DNA of 64,000 bases, from assembly GCA_036346275.1 (NCBI GenBank), contig JAYEVK010000437.1:182527-246526 (forward strand). Reading direction: 5' to 3'. Shown here in pieces: positions 1 through 11,442 of this stretch. Within the stretch, counting starts at the first letter, position 1; every line of letters starts with the position of its first letter. Source of the DNA: Otatea glauca (lineage: Eukaryota; Streptophyta; Magnoliopsida; Poales; Poaceae). The notes under the pieces are model-generated. The model ran no database searches. It was not told where the DNA came from and was given only the letters and a program-made list of their open reading frames with translations. The position numbers and the translations under genes are program-made.

Positions 1-273
1 TAGCCGATAACCTTCCCTTTTGGTTGTATGCCAAATTAGTCCCTCAAAACGGCAGAGATCTGATCGGCCCAATTAGCATTATCGGCCATAGCAGGCCCTT
101 GATAATATCTGTCATAATTGGCGTTCTACCCCCCGAGTGCGAGCTCGGGTTGCCAATTACGCTGTCCTGCCGGTGCGCGATCATACTGCTCGTGCCGATT
201 ACGTCTGACTTGAGGTTCCGGTACAGGGACAAATGGTTCTGAGTATGTTACTACCATGTGTGGACCTGGGTTC

Positions 274-687
274 CTAAGCAGGGTAGGCTCTTGTGGGAAT
301 CTTTCGGAGCCAATCGGCTGTGAAACCGATTGGGGAAAAGCATAGAATGGTCGATGCGTCTAAATTAGCAGCGTCGGTGTAGGAGTGATAATGACTTACT
401 CCACTTGACCGAGGGTCCCTAGGCAATATGATCGTGGGTTGTGTGGGCATCATGGTGGGGGGTGAAGTTACAGTCGATGGTTTAGGATCGGCCATTGTGC
501 TCTTCGTGTTTTGTGCTACTGAAAAAACAGGGTAATTGGGCAGAGTTTGCAATGGATCAAGCAGACTTCCTGACGAAGCTAACTCCTGGGCTATAGATTT
601 GACGCTATTCGCTATCATCGGCTTAAGGGTTGTCACGAGAGCCGATGATTGGTTTATTAAAGTGTGGTGCACAGACTGATTAATCAT
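274..687 (-). CDS. Possible gag N-terminal fragment
   Basis: An open frame of 137 residues lies in the position expected for the start of gag, downstream of the LTR and leader on the minus strand. It is rich in Ser, Thr and Pro, ends with a basic stretch (WLRKIPTRAYPA), and shows no zinc knuckle or catalytic motif. The call rests on position within the element and general resemblance to grass retrotransposon leader/gag regions; it could be a non-functional remnant. Confidence 0.3.
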   Translation of the reverse strand: MINQSVHHTLINQSSALVTTLKPMIANSVKSIAQELASSGSLLDPLQTLPNYPVFSVAQNTKSTMADPKPSTVTSPPTMMPTQPTIILPRDPRSSGVSHYHSYTDAANLDASTILCFSPIGFTADWLRKIPTRAYPA

Positions 688-941
688 AGCCGATAATTAA
701 TCTTGGCGATCGGATATCGGCTTACGTTCGTTACACCGCATCTCCTGTATGCGTTGATCGTCGTGAGGCGGATTTTGAGTGACGCCACGCCCGGTTTTTT
801 GATAACGACTTAGCATCATCTCTTCTAGCGCACCTTCCGAGCCTCAATTTCGGCGTTGTTCTGCGGTCAAATCGTCCATTGTTGGGACGATTATGGCTTC
901 GTTTAGATCGATGGTGGAATCGACTTTCCGATGAAGACATT

Positions 942-959
942 GTCCCACCGGCGTGCCAA
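942..959 (-). other. Putative primer binding site
   Basis: On the minus strand, TTGGCACGCCGGTGGGAC begins a few bases inside the proposed LTR end. Position and TGGC start fit a tRNA-primed minus-strand DNA start site, but the matching tRNA is not identified. It differs from the TGGTATCAGAGC sites used by the other gypsy elements in this window. Confidence 0.45.
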
Positions 960-964
960 GAGTG

Positions 965-1618
965 TGTTGACGTCAAAAACTTGAAGTAGGGTTTCGACGA
1001 AGACACCGACAAACACACAGTTCAAGAGCGTGCGGTCGATTTGACTCAGAATCGACAAGGTAAAAATATGAAATTCACTCAAAAGCCGATCGTAAAGATC
1101 AATCGGCTTAGACTTAATCAGCTTGAAGCCGATCAAGATCGAGGTAACAAGGTAAATCTAATTAGCCGATTAAGGCTAATCAGAGGATAAAGGTAGATCG
1201 ATTCTGAAGAAGGCGATGCGCAACAAAATCAGAATAAATCAAACATGGGGTGTAATTGACGAAGATCAACAATCGGCGATGCGCAACTTTATTGATCAAG
1301 ATCGATTACAGAGACTAAATTACAAAAGCTACTCCTAGTCGACAGGAAGGAAGAAAGTAAAAGCTGGTTGATTATATTGTGTTGATGTATCCTCTTGCAG
1401 TTCGCTTTGGCCCTTCTTTTATACCCTCGGCCGATCGTGTCCTGTTACAACACGCTTCAAGTCCGTATCCGTATCGGCCTTATCTTTGGACAGTTATTTC
1501 CTAAAAGATCTTGTCGTTACAGAAATATCTCCAAACCTTTCTAACTTTATCTGTCAACTTCCGTATCTTTGACTTTATGGCCGATTTTGATTAGTCTTGC
1601 CAAATTTTGGTGTAAACA
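965..1618 (-). repeat. 5' LTR of the leftmost gypsy-type element (654 bp)
   Basis: On the minus strand the LTR opens TGTTTACACCAAAATTTGG and closes TTTTTGACGTCAACA, i.e. TG...CA with an imperfect TGTT/AACA terminal inverted repeat. The only partner LTR would lie off the left edge, so the ends are inferred from these signals and from the adjoining PBS-like sequence. Confidence 0.6.
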
Positions 1619-2674
1619 AGAAGTGATCAACTCCCATTTAAAACATGACTGTGGCATATTAGCATAACAAAATCGACACTGGATTTGGGCATCTTGCATC
1701 GTCAGCCTGCCTGTAGCATGCATGCATCCACAAGTGGTGTTTTAGATGCTAGTCGTTGTTACGTAGCCAGTTATGTGCTTGACTAGTAAGTCTAGTGTCT
1801 AATAGTCATGCAGATTTATCTAGCTTTTTGTCTGGTCTTGCATTTCAGATTTCCAGTACTATGATTTCAATAGAAACCCATCCCAACCAAACACAAATAC
1901 TCGATGAAAGCTAGCTAATACAGAATATGTATAATGAAACAGAAATTCATTCCGCATGATTGGCAGCATCAAGCAAAACCTGTGGTTCACAATAGGTTAG
2001 GTGCACATCATGCTAGTTGTATATATCAGATTGTTGACTGATAATGCTAAACTTAAATTTTACTGTCATAAGGTCTATAGTCTAACTACTATTCAGCCAT
2101 TAATTTGAACTTTCTATTGGAGTTATACATTTGAGCCCTCCTGGATTATCTTCAGCGTTATAAATGGTTTTGTTTAAAAAATAAAAGTATTTTTCAGGCC
2201 TGCTACTGTTATATCACTTGATTATCAGGCTAGAATTGGTATCTGCAACATGCTAGTTACTAATGTTCCCCCGGCAAAGAATCCTTCTATTGGAACAGCA
2301 AAGCCACATGGAAAATGAACTGTGCAGCTTTTAGTGAATAGCGTAACTGTATAATAATGAGGACTAGAACAGACAATTGTAAATATAATCACACCATTTT
2401 ATTGAATGCAAAACTAGATAAAATTGGTTTATGCAATGTCTTCGAGGAAGTTTGTCTTGTACAGTTGAGCAGCACTGATTAGTTAATGGTTCTTGCTGAT
2501 TGAATTATTGCATATAGCTGTATCTTAATTGATCCAGTACTTCATGATATTTATTCAAGGAGGGATTAGGTGATATATCAATGATTTTTTTTGTGTGATT
2601 AGGTGATGTATCAATGATTTTTTTTGTGCATACTATTTCTTTATATATTGGCTGTTATTATCTTGGAAATATGT
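1619..2674. other. Unassigned noncoding stretch
   Basis: AT-rich sequence with no coding pattern. It could be the left part of the Harbinger element that resumes at 7186, or older intergenic DNA; I cannot decide. The only structure is a short tandem duplication near the right end. Confidence 0.4.
2564..2629. repeat. 33-bp tandem duplication
   Basis: GATTAGGTGATATATCAATG followed by a T-run and GTG is repeated once with period 33, with one A/G difference in the opening part. It lies in noncoding DNA about 45 bp before the truncated end of gypsy element A. Confidence 0.75.
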
Positions 2675-3735
2675 TTTAGTGGAGCTTCTTGTCATACCCT
2701 TTATCAAGCAGCTCTTGGACTTGTCGTTGAATCTCCTTCGTCTCTTCAGGATTGGTACGGTATGGCGCGCGGTTGGGCAGCGAAGCGCCGGGGATGAGGT
2801 CAATTTGGTGTTCTATCCCTTGAATTGGTGGCAATCCCGGTGGCACTTCTTTTGGAAAGACATCGAATACTCACGCAAAATGTGAGTGTGACCGGAGGCA
2901 AAGAAGAAGGTATGTCGTCGAACGAAAACAAGGTCTTCGTGCAAACAAGAGCATAGCAAACAAACTCGGTAGTTTCTAACTCTTCCAAATCAGATTTAGT
3001 AGCGAGCATAACTGACCCCTTCAATTTAATTTTATTCGAAACAGCCCGAAGTTTTCCTTTAGTTTGTTGCACAAACTCTTTAGCCACAATTTGGTTCTCA
3101 CTTGTAGAAGGTTCCTGATCTTCCCTTTACTAGCTCTAGCAAGTTCATCTCTAACAATTTGCTCAGGACTCATAGGATGCAGCACAATTTTCTTTTCTTT
3201 AAACACGAGAGAGTATTGGTTGGTCCTACCATGGTGCACATAATCTGTATCATATTGTCAAGGTCGTCCTAGTAACATTGAGCAAGCTTGCATAGGAACA
3301 ACATCGCAATCAACATAATCATGATATGAACCCATAGCAACATGTACCCTTACCGTACGAGTTACCTTTACTTTTTCGCTGTTGTTGAACCATTGGATAT
3401 GATACGGGTGGGGATGAGGTCTAGTCGACAAACCAAGCTTCTCCACCATATCCATACTCGCCAAATTGTTACAACTCCCTCCATCAATAATGATGCGAAC
3501 TGATCGCTCTTTGACGACTCCTTTGGTTTGGAATAGATTATGGTGCTGATTTTGTTCGGCGTAAGGAACTTGAGCACTTAGCATGCGTTGTACTATAATG
3601 CTCAAATACTTGTTTGTATCTTCAGCTCTAATATGTTCCACCTCATGACCAGGTTCGTTGTCTCGCCCTGCAGGGTCAGTTGCAAGCATAGCATATGTTT
3701 CATCGTCAAGATCACTAGCAGAAGAGTATTCACCA
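2675..3735 (-). pseudogene. Protease and start of reverse transcriptase, element A
   Basis: The frame ending at 3258 carries the retropepsin-like motif IIIDGGSCNNLAS followed by MLLGRP, typical of Ty3/gypsy proteases with an Asp-Gly-Gly active-site triplet. Downstream, in changing frames, come the linker (MSPEQIVRDELARASKGK), the tract ATKSDLEELETTEFVCYALVC, and the RT start region, matching element B at 33.0-33.4 kb. The coding path then ends at the truncation. Frames at 3021-3239 and 2800-3087 overlap, which shows indels. Confidence 0.75.
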
Positions 3736-5064
3736 TCATCGCGTATAATCAAAACCCTCTTGCTGGGACATTCCCGCATCATGTGTCCATCGGTGGCATT
3801 GTACATCCTTGGTCCGTCCCATCGAAGCAACCGGAGTTCTTGCGAGAGCTTGCGGTGCTGATTTGGTTGCTTCGGAAACTCGTGGTGTTGCATTTGATGT
3901 AGTGGGACGCTGTTTGTTGTTTGAGGATGAAGGTGTGGACGAACGGGTGAACGGGGCAGCGGAGGTGTGCGGTGCCCATGAACCTGTACGACCTGCAGAA
4001 AAACTAGCTCGTGTCCTCGTGTTGCGGCCCTGCACTTCACATTCAGCTTTGCAAGCAAGGTGGAATAGCCTAGTAATGGAGTTGTAATCTTTATAATTAA
4101 GAATGTCTTGAATTTCACGATTCAACCCTCCCAAAAACCTAGCCATAGATGCCTCCTCATTCTCTACTAACCCACATCGCAATATACCCATCTATAACTG
4201 TTGATAGTACTCTTCCACAGAATTGTTACCTTGTTGTAAGCGTTGCATCTTATTTAACAATTCACGAGCATAATACGATGGAACAAACCTATACCTCATA
4301 AGTAATTTCAGGGCTTCCCAAGTGGTGGGTATGTTAGCAGCATGATTACGGCAATGTTCTCTCCACCAAACAGAAGCGGAATCGGTAAATTCACTAGTGG
4401 CAGCCCTAACTCATCCCTCCTTAGGATAATCATGGCATTCAAATTTTCGATCAACTAGTAGTTCCCAAGTGAAATAACCATCAGGATCATATTTCCCATT
4501 GAAAGGGGGCACAGTGAACTTAAGCTTAGCATGAGAATGGTCACGACACGGGGGATCTCGCCTCATACCTTGTCGGTTGAAGCGCAACTGTTGGTGAACA
4601 CGGTCATTGTTGTGGTTGGCAGCATGATCATCCTCGGTGTCACCAGCATAGTGTTCGTAGTTGTTAACATCATCGTCGTCCATGTTGGCGCCTGAGGCCA
4701 CGGTTTCAGTTTGGTGCTGATCAGGGGCGCCGGCGTTGTTTACAACAAGGGGAACACGTTGAGCATGATGAACTCATATGGCCGGCATCTGTGAAACAAC
4801 AATAGGGGCTGCTGGGCGTGCACCTGCAAGTCCATCAAGACGAGCCAAGATTGTGGCAAGGGTAGTGTTAGTAGTTTCTTGTGCCATCTCGATGGCCTTG
4901 AGTCTATCTTCCTGGGACTCCTCAAGTTGAGCCAGTCGCTCATTGGTTAGCCGCACATCCTTGGTGAGTCCGTCCGTCGTAAGCGTCACAAAGCGCTCGA
5001 AATGTGAAATGATCCCCTTGGTGCGTGGTGAGTGGTTCATCGAAGACTCGTTATTACCTGACAT
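3736..5064 (-). pseudogene. gag of gypsy element A, frameshifted
   Basis: Gag would form the particle shell and bind RNA. The start at 5064 (MSGNNESSMNHSPRTKG) leads into a charged region likely to form a coiled coil (LAQLEESQEDRLKAIEMAQE). The core follows in another frame at 4411-4701 (KLKFTVPPFNGKYDPDGYF, typical of plant retrotransposon gag), then 3736-4191 (FLGGLNREIQDIL). The zinc-knuckle region is split between frames (CHRW in one, GHMMRECPSKR in another), so the CCHC box is broken. At least three frame changes make this a pseudogene. Element C has a shorter relative with the shared HHSPRTKG and LTNE words. Confidence 0.8.
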
Positions 5065-6334
5065 TGTTAGTTGGAAAAATAAGCAGCAAAATCACAAGTA
5101 TAGAGTCCCTATCAACTACTAGGATGTGATGACAAGTCGCTCGACTCTCAAGCTTTACTCAAATTCTTACCAATTCTCACCTAGCAAGCAGGGGTGAATG
5201 GCCAACAGCGGTGTCAAATGTCTTTCTAGAGATTGAGTAAAGCGATTGTCGGGTAGAACAAAAAGTCTGCACGGTGTAGAAGTGGTGGAGCTAGGATAAG
5301 CTTCAGTATGTAGCAAGGATTAGTAATAATTCAAATCAGCAATGCAAGTTGAAAATTCGTTCAAAGTACTAGTCAATGTTGCTGATCCTAACCCAGACCG
5401 ATGAAAAGTTAATCAAACTCAGCATGCAGAAAGGCAGCAGTGTACCGAAAGTTTAAAGACTTGAATTGGCAAACCGTCTGCGAGGCAGTGATGTACGCAA
5501 ACCAAGGACACTGCAGCAAAAATTCCAACTGAAACGGAAGTCAAAATTTTTTTCCTGAACTTCTGAGGGCGTTTTGAGGCCCTAAACAATGTTTTTTTGG
5601 GGTCAAACAAATTTTTTGAATGTAACTTTTCGTTCCGGTCGTTTTGAGTACTCGAACAGCCCAATCGGACGTCGTATGCAAAAGTTATGGCAGTTTTCGT
5701 GCAGGGTGTCCGGAGGGGATCCGAATCCACTTCAAAAGGAAAGTTGGATCCAAAACCAGAGAGGTTTCCAAGCTATACCGAAGCAAAACAAAGCTACACT
5801 TTCCTTCCCTCTGATCTTTTCTTAAAACGAAACATATACCTTCCTTATCTCCTGCCAACCGAAACCAACTAGGGAAAGAGATCTCTTCTCGGATTTTTTT
5901 TCTCTTCTCTTTTTTTCCTTCTTTTTTTCAACGAATCCTACCCTTTCCTTCCTAGCCGAAACAAATAAATAGGGTGATCTTCTCTGCTAGGAAACAAAGC
6001 AATGACGATTGGCTACCATGTCATGGATGCCCTACGCAGGCTGCGGAATACACAAGATATCAAGAACAAAACTGATGTGAAAGGTTGAAAGGATCCAGAA
6101 GCACTAGAGAGGGATGAAATAGACACCGACTAGAACTAGAAATCAGCAACTAGACTTGACAATACAACCGAAAATTCAAAGCACAAATACTGAAAGGAAA
6201 AATGCGAGGCACAGATGGTTTTGGACAGCAGATGACCTACTACTATTTTTTCTTTTGTGGCCTTTTCTGGACTATAGGGATGAATCAATCTACTACTAAT
6301 GAAAAACAGGAAATCTCTCATCGAGCAACCCGAA
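5065..6334 (-). other. Long untranslated leader of element A
   Basis: About 1.27 kb between PBS and the gag start codon, without a long frame. At 5668-5696 the minus strand reads CATAACTTTTGCATACGA followed by a CGTCCG-type tail. This motif recurs three times in the leader of element C and in the LTR of element B. The stretch also has T-rich tracts near 5890-5935. Confidence 0.6.
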
Positions 6335-6346
6335 GCTCTGATACCA
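6335..6346 (-). other. Primer binding site (tRNA-Met type) of element A
   Basis: Minus strand TGGTATCAGAGC, complementary to the 3' end of initiator tRNA-Met as in many plant LTR retrotransposons. It lies two bases inside the LTR end. Element C carries the identical site at 22145-22156. Confidence 0.9.
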
Positions 6347-6348
6347 CC

Positions 6349-7185
6349 TGATGTAAGAAGAGTGCCCGATCTTTCGATGAGGTAGATAAATATTGATTCG
6401 GTGGATTTGACCCTCACGATCCGACTACAACTGCAGGACGACGTTTGCGCCTTAGCAATCGCTGAACCAACTCCAAAAGATTATTGACTTTGCCGAAGGC
6501 GTGATCAACCTGAACATGAAGTTCAATTCCTGCGAGCAATCGAAGAACTAGCAAGAATAAGATGAAAAGCAATCCGAAAAACAAAGGTGGGATTCCGATT
6601 AAGCTGTCTTTACAGGTGGTCAACCGACACAACTGAAGAACAGAAGTTTGCACAAGGGCTAAACCTAAACTCAATGAAATCCGAGTTCTTTGGAGGCCGG
6701 CCGTGGTATAAAAAGAAGTGGGGGGAGGGCTGCTCGGCCATGCCTTGATTTGTGGCCGAAAATCAGACCTTCCCTCCTATTCCTTTCCATCTTTAGCTAG
6801 GCCCCTTCCTATTATTCTTATCTCTAAATAAAGACTCTATTACATGGTAAGGGCCAATTTATAGGTGACGCAGCACCACTCTCCTTGCTGCCAAAATCAT
6901 GGAGACTTCAGGATCTTGGGGTCAAATGGAGAAATCCTTCCCTTGCTGCAATCATCTTCGTGTCCATTCACCATCATCGCGCTAGGACCTTCATTCCTTA
7001 AAAGAATAACACAATCTATTTCAGGCAGCATCATATAGTTCTTCAAGTCATTAGATATACCAAGAAACGAAAGTACCTGATAATTCAGTTTACGTGCACA
7101 AGCTCGAGTGATCGGTCCTTGTATAGGATGAGGAGTTGTGGCAGCAAGTGCTGTGGGCGTACCCGAAGAAGTGATGTCCTCATCA
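6349..7185 (-). repeat. 5' LTR of gypsy element A (837 bp)
   Basis: On the minus strand it begins TGATGAGGACATCACTTC and ends CTTACATCA immediately before the PBS. It aligns with the paired LTRs of element C, for example the block GCAGGAATTGAAC, the block TTGGTT(C/T)AGCGATTGCTAAGG and the near-terminal TCGAAAGATCGGG. That fixes both ends. Confidence 0.85.
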
Positions 7186-7787
7186 GAAATAGGAAAGGAA
7201 CATTGTCACAAAATGTGATGCTAGCTTGTTTGACTTGAACTTCACATTTATTTCATGTGGATGGTAAGGGTCAGCATCAGATGCAGGAGTCCTTCAATCT
7301 GCTCTTATCAAGGGGTTTCGTGTTCCGGAGGGTAAATTATATCTTGTGGATGGTGGGTACGCAAACACGCCTTCTTTTCTTGCCCCATATCGAGGAGTCA
7401 AATACCATATTAGTGAATTTAGGAGGCGTCGCTCAGCTCGAAGATATAATTATGCAGACTACAAAGAATTGTTCAACCATCGCCATGCTCTCCTTCGCAA
7501 CCACATTGAAAGGGCAATTGGTGTTTTGAAGAAGCAATTCCCAATCTTGAAAGTTGGCACATTTAATCCCATTAAAACTCAGATTAAGGGTTGCATTTCA
7601 CAACATCATTAGGGCTCAGAATGGTCAAGATGGGTGGTTGGATCACCAACCTACCTATATTCAATCAGATGATTTTGTTGATGTACCGAAGGGTGACAAT
7701 AATTACCAAAATGACATTGAGTCAAACGATGGAAGTACTCTTAGAGATCAAATTGAAATGCAAATGTGGGATGACTATAATCGTTAA
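7186..7787 (+). pseudogene. PIF/Harbinger transposase, C-terminal half, broken
   Basis: The translated fragment shows hallmarks of the Harbinger DDE nuclease. RNRKGTLSQNVM begins at the junction with gypsy A. LVDGGYANTPSFLAPYRG carries one catalytic Asp, and FNHRHALLRNHIERAIGVLK carries the catalytic Glu in the usual RxxxER context. The tail ends QMWDDYNR at 7787, a normal ending for the family. Damage includes an in-frame TAA after CGW (near 7265) and a frameshift near 7590 before FHNIIRAQNGQDGW. The enzyme would have cut and joined DNA at TTA targets; this copy cannot make it. Confidence 0.85.
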
Positions 7788-8037
7788 TCGAACACGACTT
7801 GTCATAAAGTGTTATAGGTATTTTGTGTCATAAAGTAGATCATCTATTTATCTTAGACTTGTGGTTGTAAGATGTGACATTTCTTGAAGCTTATAAATGT
7901 AATTTATTTTCAGATCTATGACTTGTTTCATATTGAGTCATTTTTTAAGCGGGTTATTTACTTTATTATGTGGTTGCTTCTATAAAATCTATTACTACAT
8001 TCTTGTAACATTTCGATATATTGTAGTTAGTGTAGCC

Positions 8038-9870
8038 ATGTCTAAAGAAGGATCAAGGGCCTCTTGAAACTTCTCATATGAAAAAGCTATTACCGATATA
8101 CTACATGAACATAACAATCCAAAGTTCAGATGCCAAAATGGGCGGGTATCTGAAGGCTAGAGAAGCATAGTTAGTAAGTTCAATGAAATGTTTCCAACTG
8201 TCCACTTCACAAAGCAACAGATCCTAGAGAAGGAGAAGGAAATCAAAGGGAATTACAAAGCAATACGAGATGCACGGAAACAAAGTGGTGTGGGTTGGAA
8301 TGATTCTTCATGCATGATTGTTGCTGAACCAAGTATTTGGGATAAAATTATTCATGTAAGACCCTTTTTTCCCGTTAACTAATAATATTTTTTGTGCTGC
8401 ATTTTGATACTAATTGTATTTTTTTTCTTGCATTCAATAGGATCATCCAAAGGTGAAAAGGTTCTGCAATAAACCATTCCTTCTCTTCAACAACCTAGTA
8501 GCATTATATGAAGGTGATTCCGCAATTAATTCTTTAAATGTATCCATGTTGTTATTGTTCTTTGGTGAGTAGCTGCTGGCTCTGTGTTCTGTGTTAATAC
8601 ACTGATTGTGGTCATTACTTAGTGCAACACTGATTTTGGTCAGTACTTAGTGTTAAACTGTTAATACTTAGTCTTAATACATTGATGAGTGATAACCAGC
8701 GTAGCTCGACTTCAAGTGGGTTGATCTGACAACAAGAGATGGTGGGGATAGGTTATATGATTGATCAAAGGCGAATCTGAGCCTTCTCAATGCAATTATA
8801 CTGCTCTCCACGCACTATGTATTACATTGTTTTCCTTCTGTGTTTTTCTATTTGGAGCTATTATACCTCTCTTTGTTGTGGTATGAGAAAAATGGCGACA
8901 TGCCATTCCTAGAGTTCAAGTTAATGAGATGTCTTTGATTTATATTTGTTTAATGAGTTCAGTTAATGACATGCCATTCCTGGAGTTCAAGTTCCGCAAT
9001 TGACTTATTGAGAGCTTGCTTCTGATATTTAGATATGGAGTAATTAGTAAAAGCATATTCAAATTCATGCTATGATGGCCCGTTTTGCATGTTTCAGTTT
9101 TCTCCTTGTTAGTGTGCATTTGTTGGTTTTGCAGTATAGCAGCCATTTATGGTGTTTTTAAGAATGATATGCAAACCAAATACATTGTTTTGTCTTTTGA
9201 TCTTTCTTTTTTGTTCTGTCCTTTTCTTGAATGACTATGTTAGGCATGTAGTGAGCAATGGCTTGAATCTGGCAGTTTGTCATGTATTCTTTTGTGCTTG
9301 TGATGCATTGTTCTACAAATTTTGTCTCCATGAAATTGCAATGCAAATTCTTATTGCTTTTTCTGAATGTTGATTAAAATTTTGTATCAACAGGAAGTAC
9401 AGCCACAGGAGATTTAAATTTTGTATCAATTGAGCAAATGGGGCCTCCAACTGATGAAGTTATCCCCGATGACAATGATGCCCATGATGTTGGATTAAAT
9501 CCTTTTGCTGCAAATATGGAGGGGCAAAAGACATCTAGTGTTCACATAGAAGTCGATGAAATGGAGCGTACTGCTTCTGCTTCATCTACACCAAAAGGAA
9601 ATGGTAATGGGAAAAAGCGGAAGCAAAGTCAGATTGTCGGGATTCTTGAGAGCTAGCTACCTAGAATTCAAGATGCAGCAAACCAAGAAATTTTTTGAAG
9701 AACTAAATGAAACAAGACCTAGTCAGAGTGATGTGTTTTCTATTAGGAAGTGTGTGGCTACTCTAGAATCAATTGAAGATCTAACGGATATGTAGAAGGC
9801 GAAGGCACTACGACTCTTCAAATGTGAGATGAATAGAGAAATTTTTATCAACACAAAAAATCCAAGTGTT
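8038..9870 (+). pseudogene. Harbinger Myb/SANT-like DNA-binding ORF, spliced, broken
   Basis: This partner protein normally helps the transposase bind element ends and enter the nucleus. Predicted exon 1 is 8038-8355 (donor GTAAG), exon 2 is 8441-8513 and exon 3 starts at 9394; all three join in phase. Exon 1 has the Myb_DNA-bind_3 pattern (FTKQQILEKEKEIKGNYKA, then QSGVGWND) and exon 2 has FCNKPFLLFNNLVALYEG. Exon 3 is acidic, then carries a basic KKRKQ patch. After a frameshift near 9650 come YLEFKMQQTKKF and the family C-terminus (LESIEDLTDM, KALRLFKCEMNREIF). Stops at 8065-8067 and 8158-8160 fall where the family has Trp. Confidence 0.8.
8514..9393. other. Long intron of the Harbinger Myb/SANT ORF
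   Basis: 880 bases between donor GTGATT (8514) and acceptor CAACAG (9391-9393). It is AT-rich and contains near-duplicate words such as CAGTACTTAGTG and the repeated tract CATGCCATTCCT-GGAGTTCAAGTT (8900-8925 and 8967-8993). Nothing coding is recognised. Confidence 0.55.
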
Positions 9871-11234
9871 TGATTGCTTTGGATTAAGAGCGAAATTTCT
9901 CCATAAGTAAGTTATGAATTTAATTATTGAAATTTCTATTTAGCTTGAGTTCTGAATTCATTTGTAAGTTCGGTAGCATAAATCGAATGATATCCTTGTT
10001 AACAATTGATGCTAGTTGGCAACTGTTAGGTAGTATTAGTTTGCGAGCTTACTTAGTAATTGATGCTAGATTTATTTGCCAACTCTATTTTGAATTGAGT
10101 ATAGTGTAATTCTCTTCATCACCATCTATTGAGGTTGTCCTTGAACACAAATAGCACATCCAATATGATGCTTGGTTCAGTGCTAGATTATAAGTGTAGC
10201 TATTCCTTGTGCTAGAGCATTGATCTTTATGTGGTTGCCAACATAAAGATCTGAACCAAATAGTTGTAGCAATGCCTGTGTGAAAGACTACTGATACTTA
10301 GGTGTATAGGATGCCTGCTATGCTACACTATATATGAATCTCCATAGTAGAATTTACCACAATCTGATTTTGGCAAAGGAACCGGTTTAAAATCTTTGAT
10401 CTGCCATATTTCTGTCCCACTGTATTGATGTTAAGGGGCATACAACATAAAGAGACACGGAAAGTCTTGCACAAAAAGATTTTTTAAAAAAATCTCAGTA
10501 AAACAAGGAAAGTGTTTGGGTCAAGTATACCTCATTCCATTCCATATTGTTTATATTTTCCTTTCATATATTTATTACTCAATTTTCAATATATTTCATA
10601 TAAGCAGAAAGAGCAGAAGAGAGAGAAGGAAGTGGTGGTGTATGCTTGATTGGTCATATTGTTGGACTTGCAACATGGTGGGCATGGCTGATTTGATGGT
10701 TGAATTCATCTTGTGATTAAATGCAACATGGTTATATTTGAGTCATCTGTTATGTCTAGATGTATATCTGTGATGGGTGGATGTATGAATGCTATAAATG
10801 ATCAACTTTGTTTTATGTTATAGATGATTGATGCTATAAATGCCAGTAGTGGTAGCTAAACTTTTTTTGATTTTACCCATGTATGAATGCTTGTATGATG
10901 TTATCAGCATGTGTGGATTTTATCACCTTTTTAATTATTTTTAAATGATCTTTTATTCATATTGTATCTGTGAGTTTTATGATTTCTTTCTGAATTGTTT
11001 TCTCTTTTTCGAAGTTTCTTATTTTTTTCTTATTTTTATTTATTTCTAATTTTTTATATTTTTCTATATTTTTTATATTTTTCTATATTTTTTTTACTTT
11101 CTTGAATGTTAGGGATTTTTATCCCTATGGCTTCCAAATGGTGGGTGGGAATATTTTCCTTGAGGGGAAATTACCCCTAGGGAGTTGGAGGGGATTTCAT
11201 GTGCCTTTAAAATCCCCCTAGGGAGAAATATTTC
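9871..11234. other. 3' noncoding part of the Harbinger element
   Basis: AT-rich DNA with no supported gene. At 11030-11095 there is a T-rich low-complexity run with TTTTTATATTTTTCTATA-type units repeated about three times. From 11110 to 11255 sub-terminal palindromic words occur (GGGATTTTTATCCCTA; CCCCTAGGG twice), as expected near the end of a Tourist/Harbinger element. Confidence 0.5.
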
Positions 11235-11442
11235 CTTGAATTTATTTCCCTATCATCCAAACAAGACCTTAGGGTGGCGTCTTGCTGATTGGCCAAAATT
11301 TGGAGGTATATATATTTGGATGCATTTGTTTTCTATTGAGTTTATTCGTATTATCTAGGAGATAAAGGAGGTAGGCACGATAGACATCTGAAACCGTAGT
11401 TTTCGCATCTAACTTGTAACTTGCAAGGAGTGTATGAATTTA

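Larger units (their letters stand above)
1..1618 (-). mobile_element. Ty3/gypsy-type LTR retrotransposon, 5' part, cut by window edge
   Basis: Reading right to left, this stretch holds a 5' LTR (965-1618), a primer-binding-site-like sequence directly inside it, a leader, and a possible gag start (274-687). The 3' part lies outside the window. The words GCCGAT/ATCGGC recur throughout the LTR and leader, a composition its neighbours lack. The five bases after the LTR (AGAAG, 1619-1623) would be one copy of the target duplication; the other cannot be seen. Assignment to gypsy rests on layout and the gag-like ORF, not on pol domains. Confidence 0.6.
2675..7185 (-). mobile_element. Gypsy element A, truncated (5' LTR-gag-protease-RT start)
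   Basis: Minus-strand order from the right: LTR (6349-7185), PBS, leader, gag, protease, the spacer before RT, then the first part of RT. Homology to element B (33.1 kb region, e.g. the text around CTTGGACTTG) stops abruptly near 2675, so most of RT, RNase H, integrase and the 3' LTR are missing. Flanking bases GAAAT at 7186-7190 are the surviving side of the insertion site, inside a Harbinger transposase gene. All reading frames carry breaks. Confidence 0.85.
7186..11268 (+). mobile_element. PIF/Harbinger DNA transposon, 5' end missing
   Basis: Two typical PIF/Harbinger genes lie on the same strand: the C-terminal half of a DDE_Tnp_4-type transposase (7186-7787) and a Myb/SANT-like second ORF (8038-9870). 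The 3' end carries a Tourist/Harbinger-like terminus, reading GGTCTTGTTTGGATG on the minus strand, followed by TTA (11269-11271), the expected 3-bp target duplication. The 5' half is not visible: gypsy element A interrupts the transposase gene at 7185/7186 and its far side is lost. Between 9870 and 11100 the sequence is AT-rich and noncoding. Confidence 0.8.
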
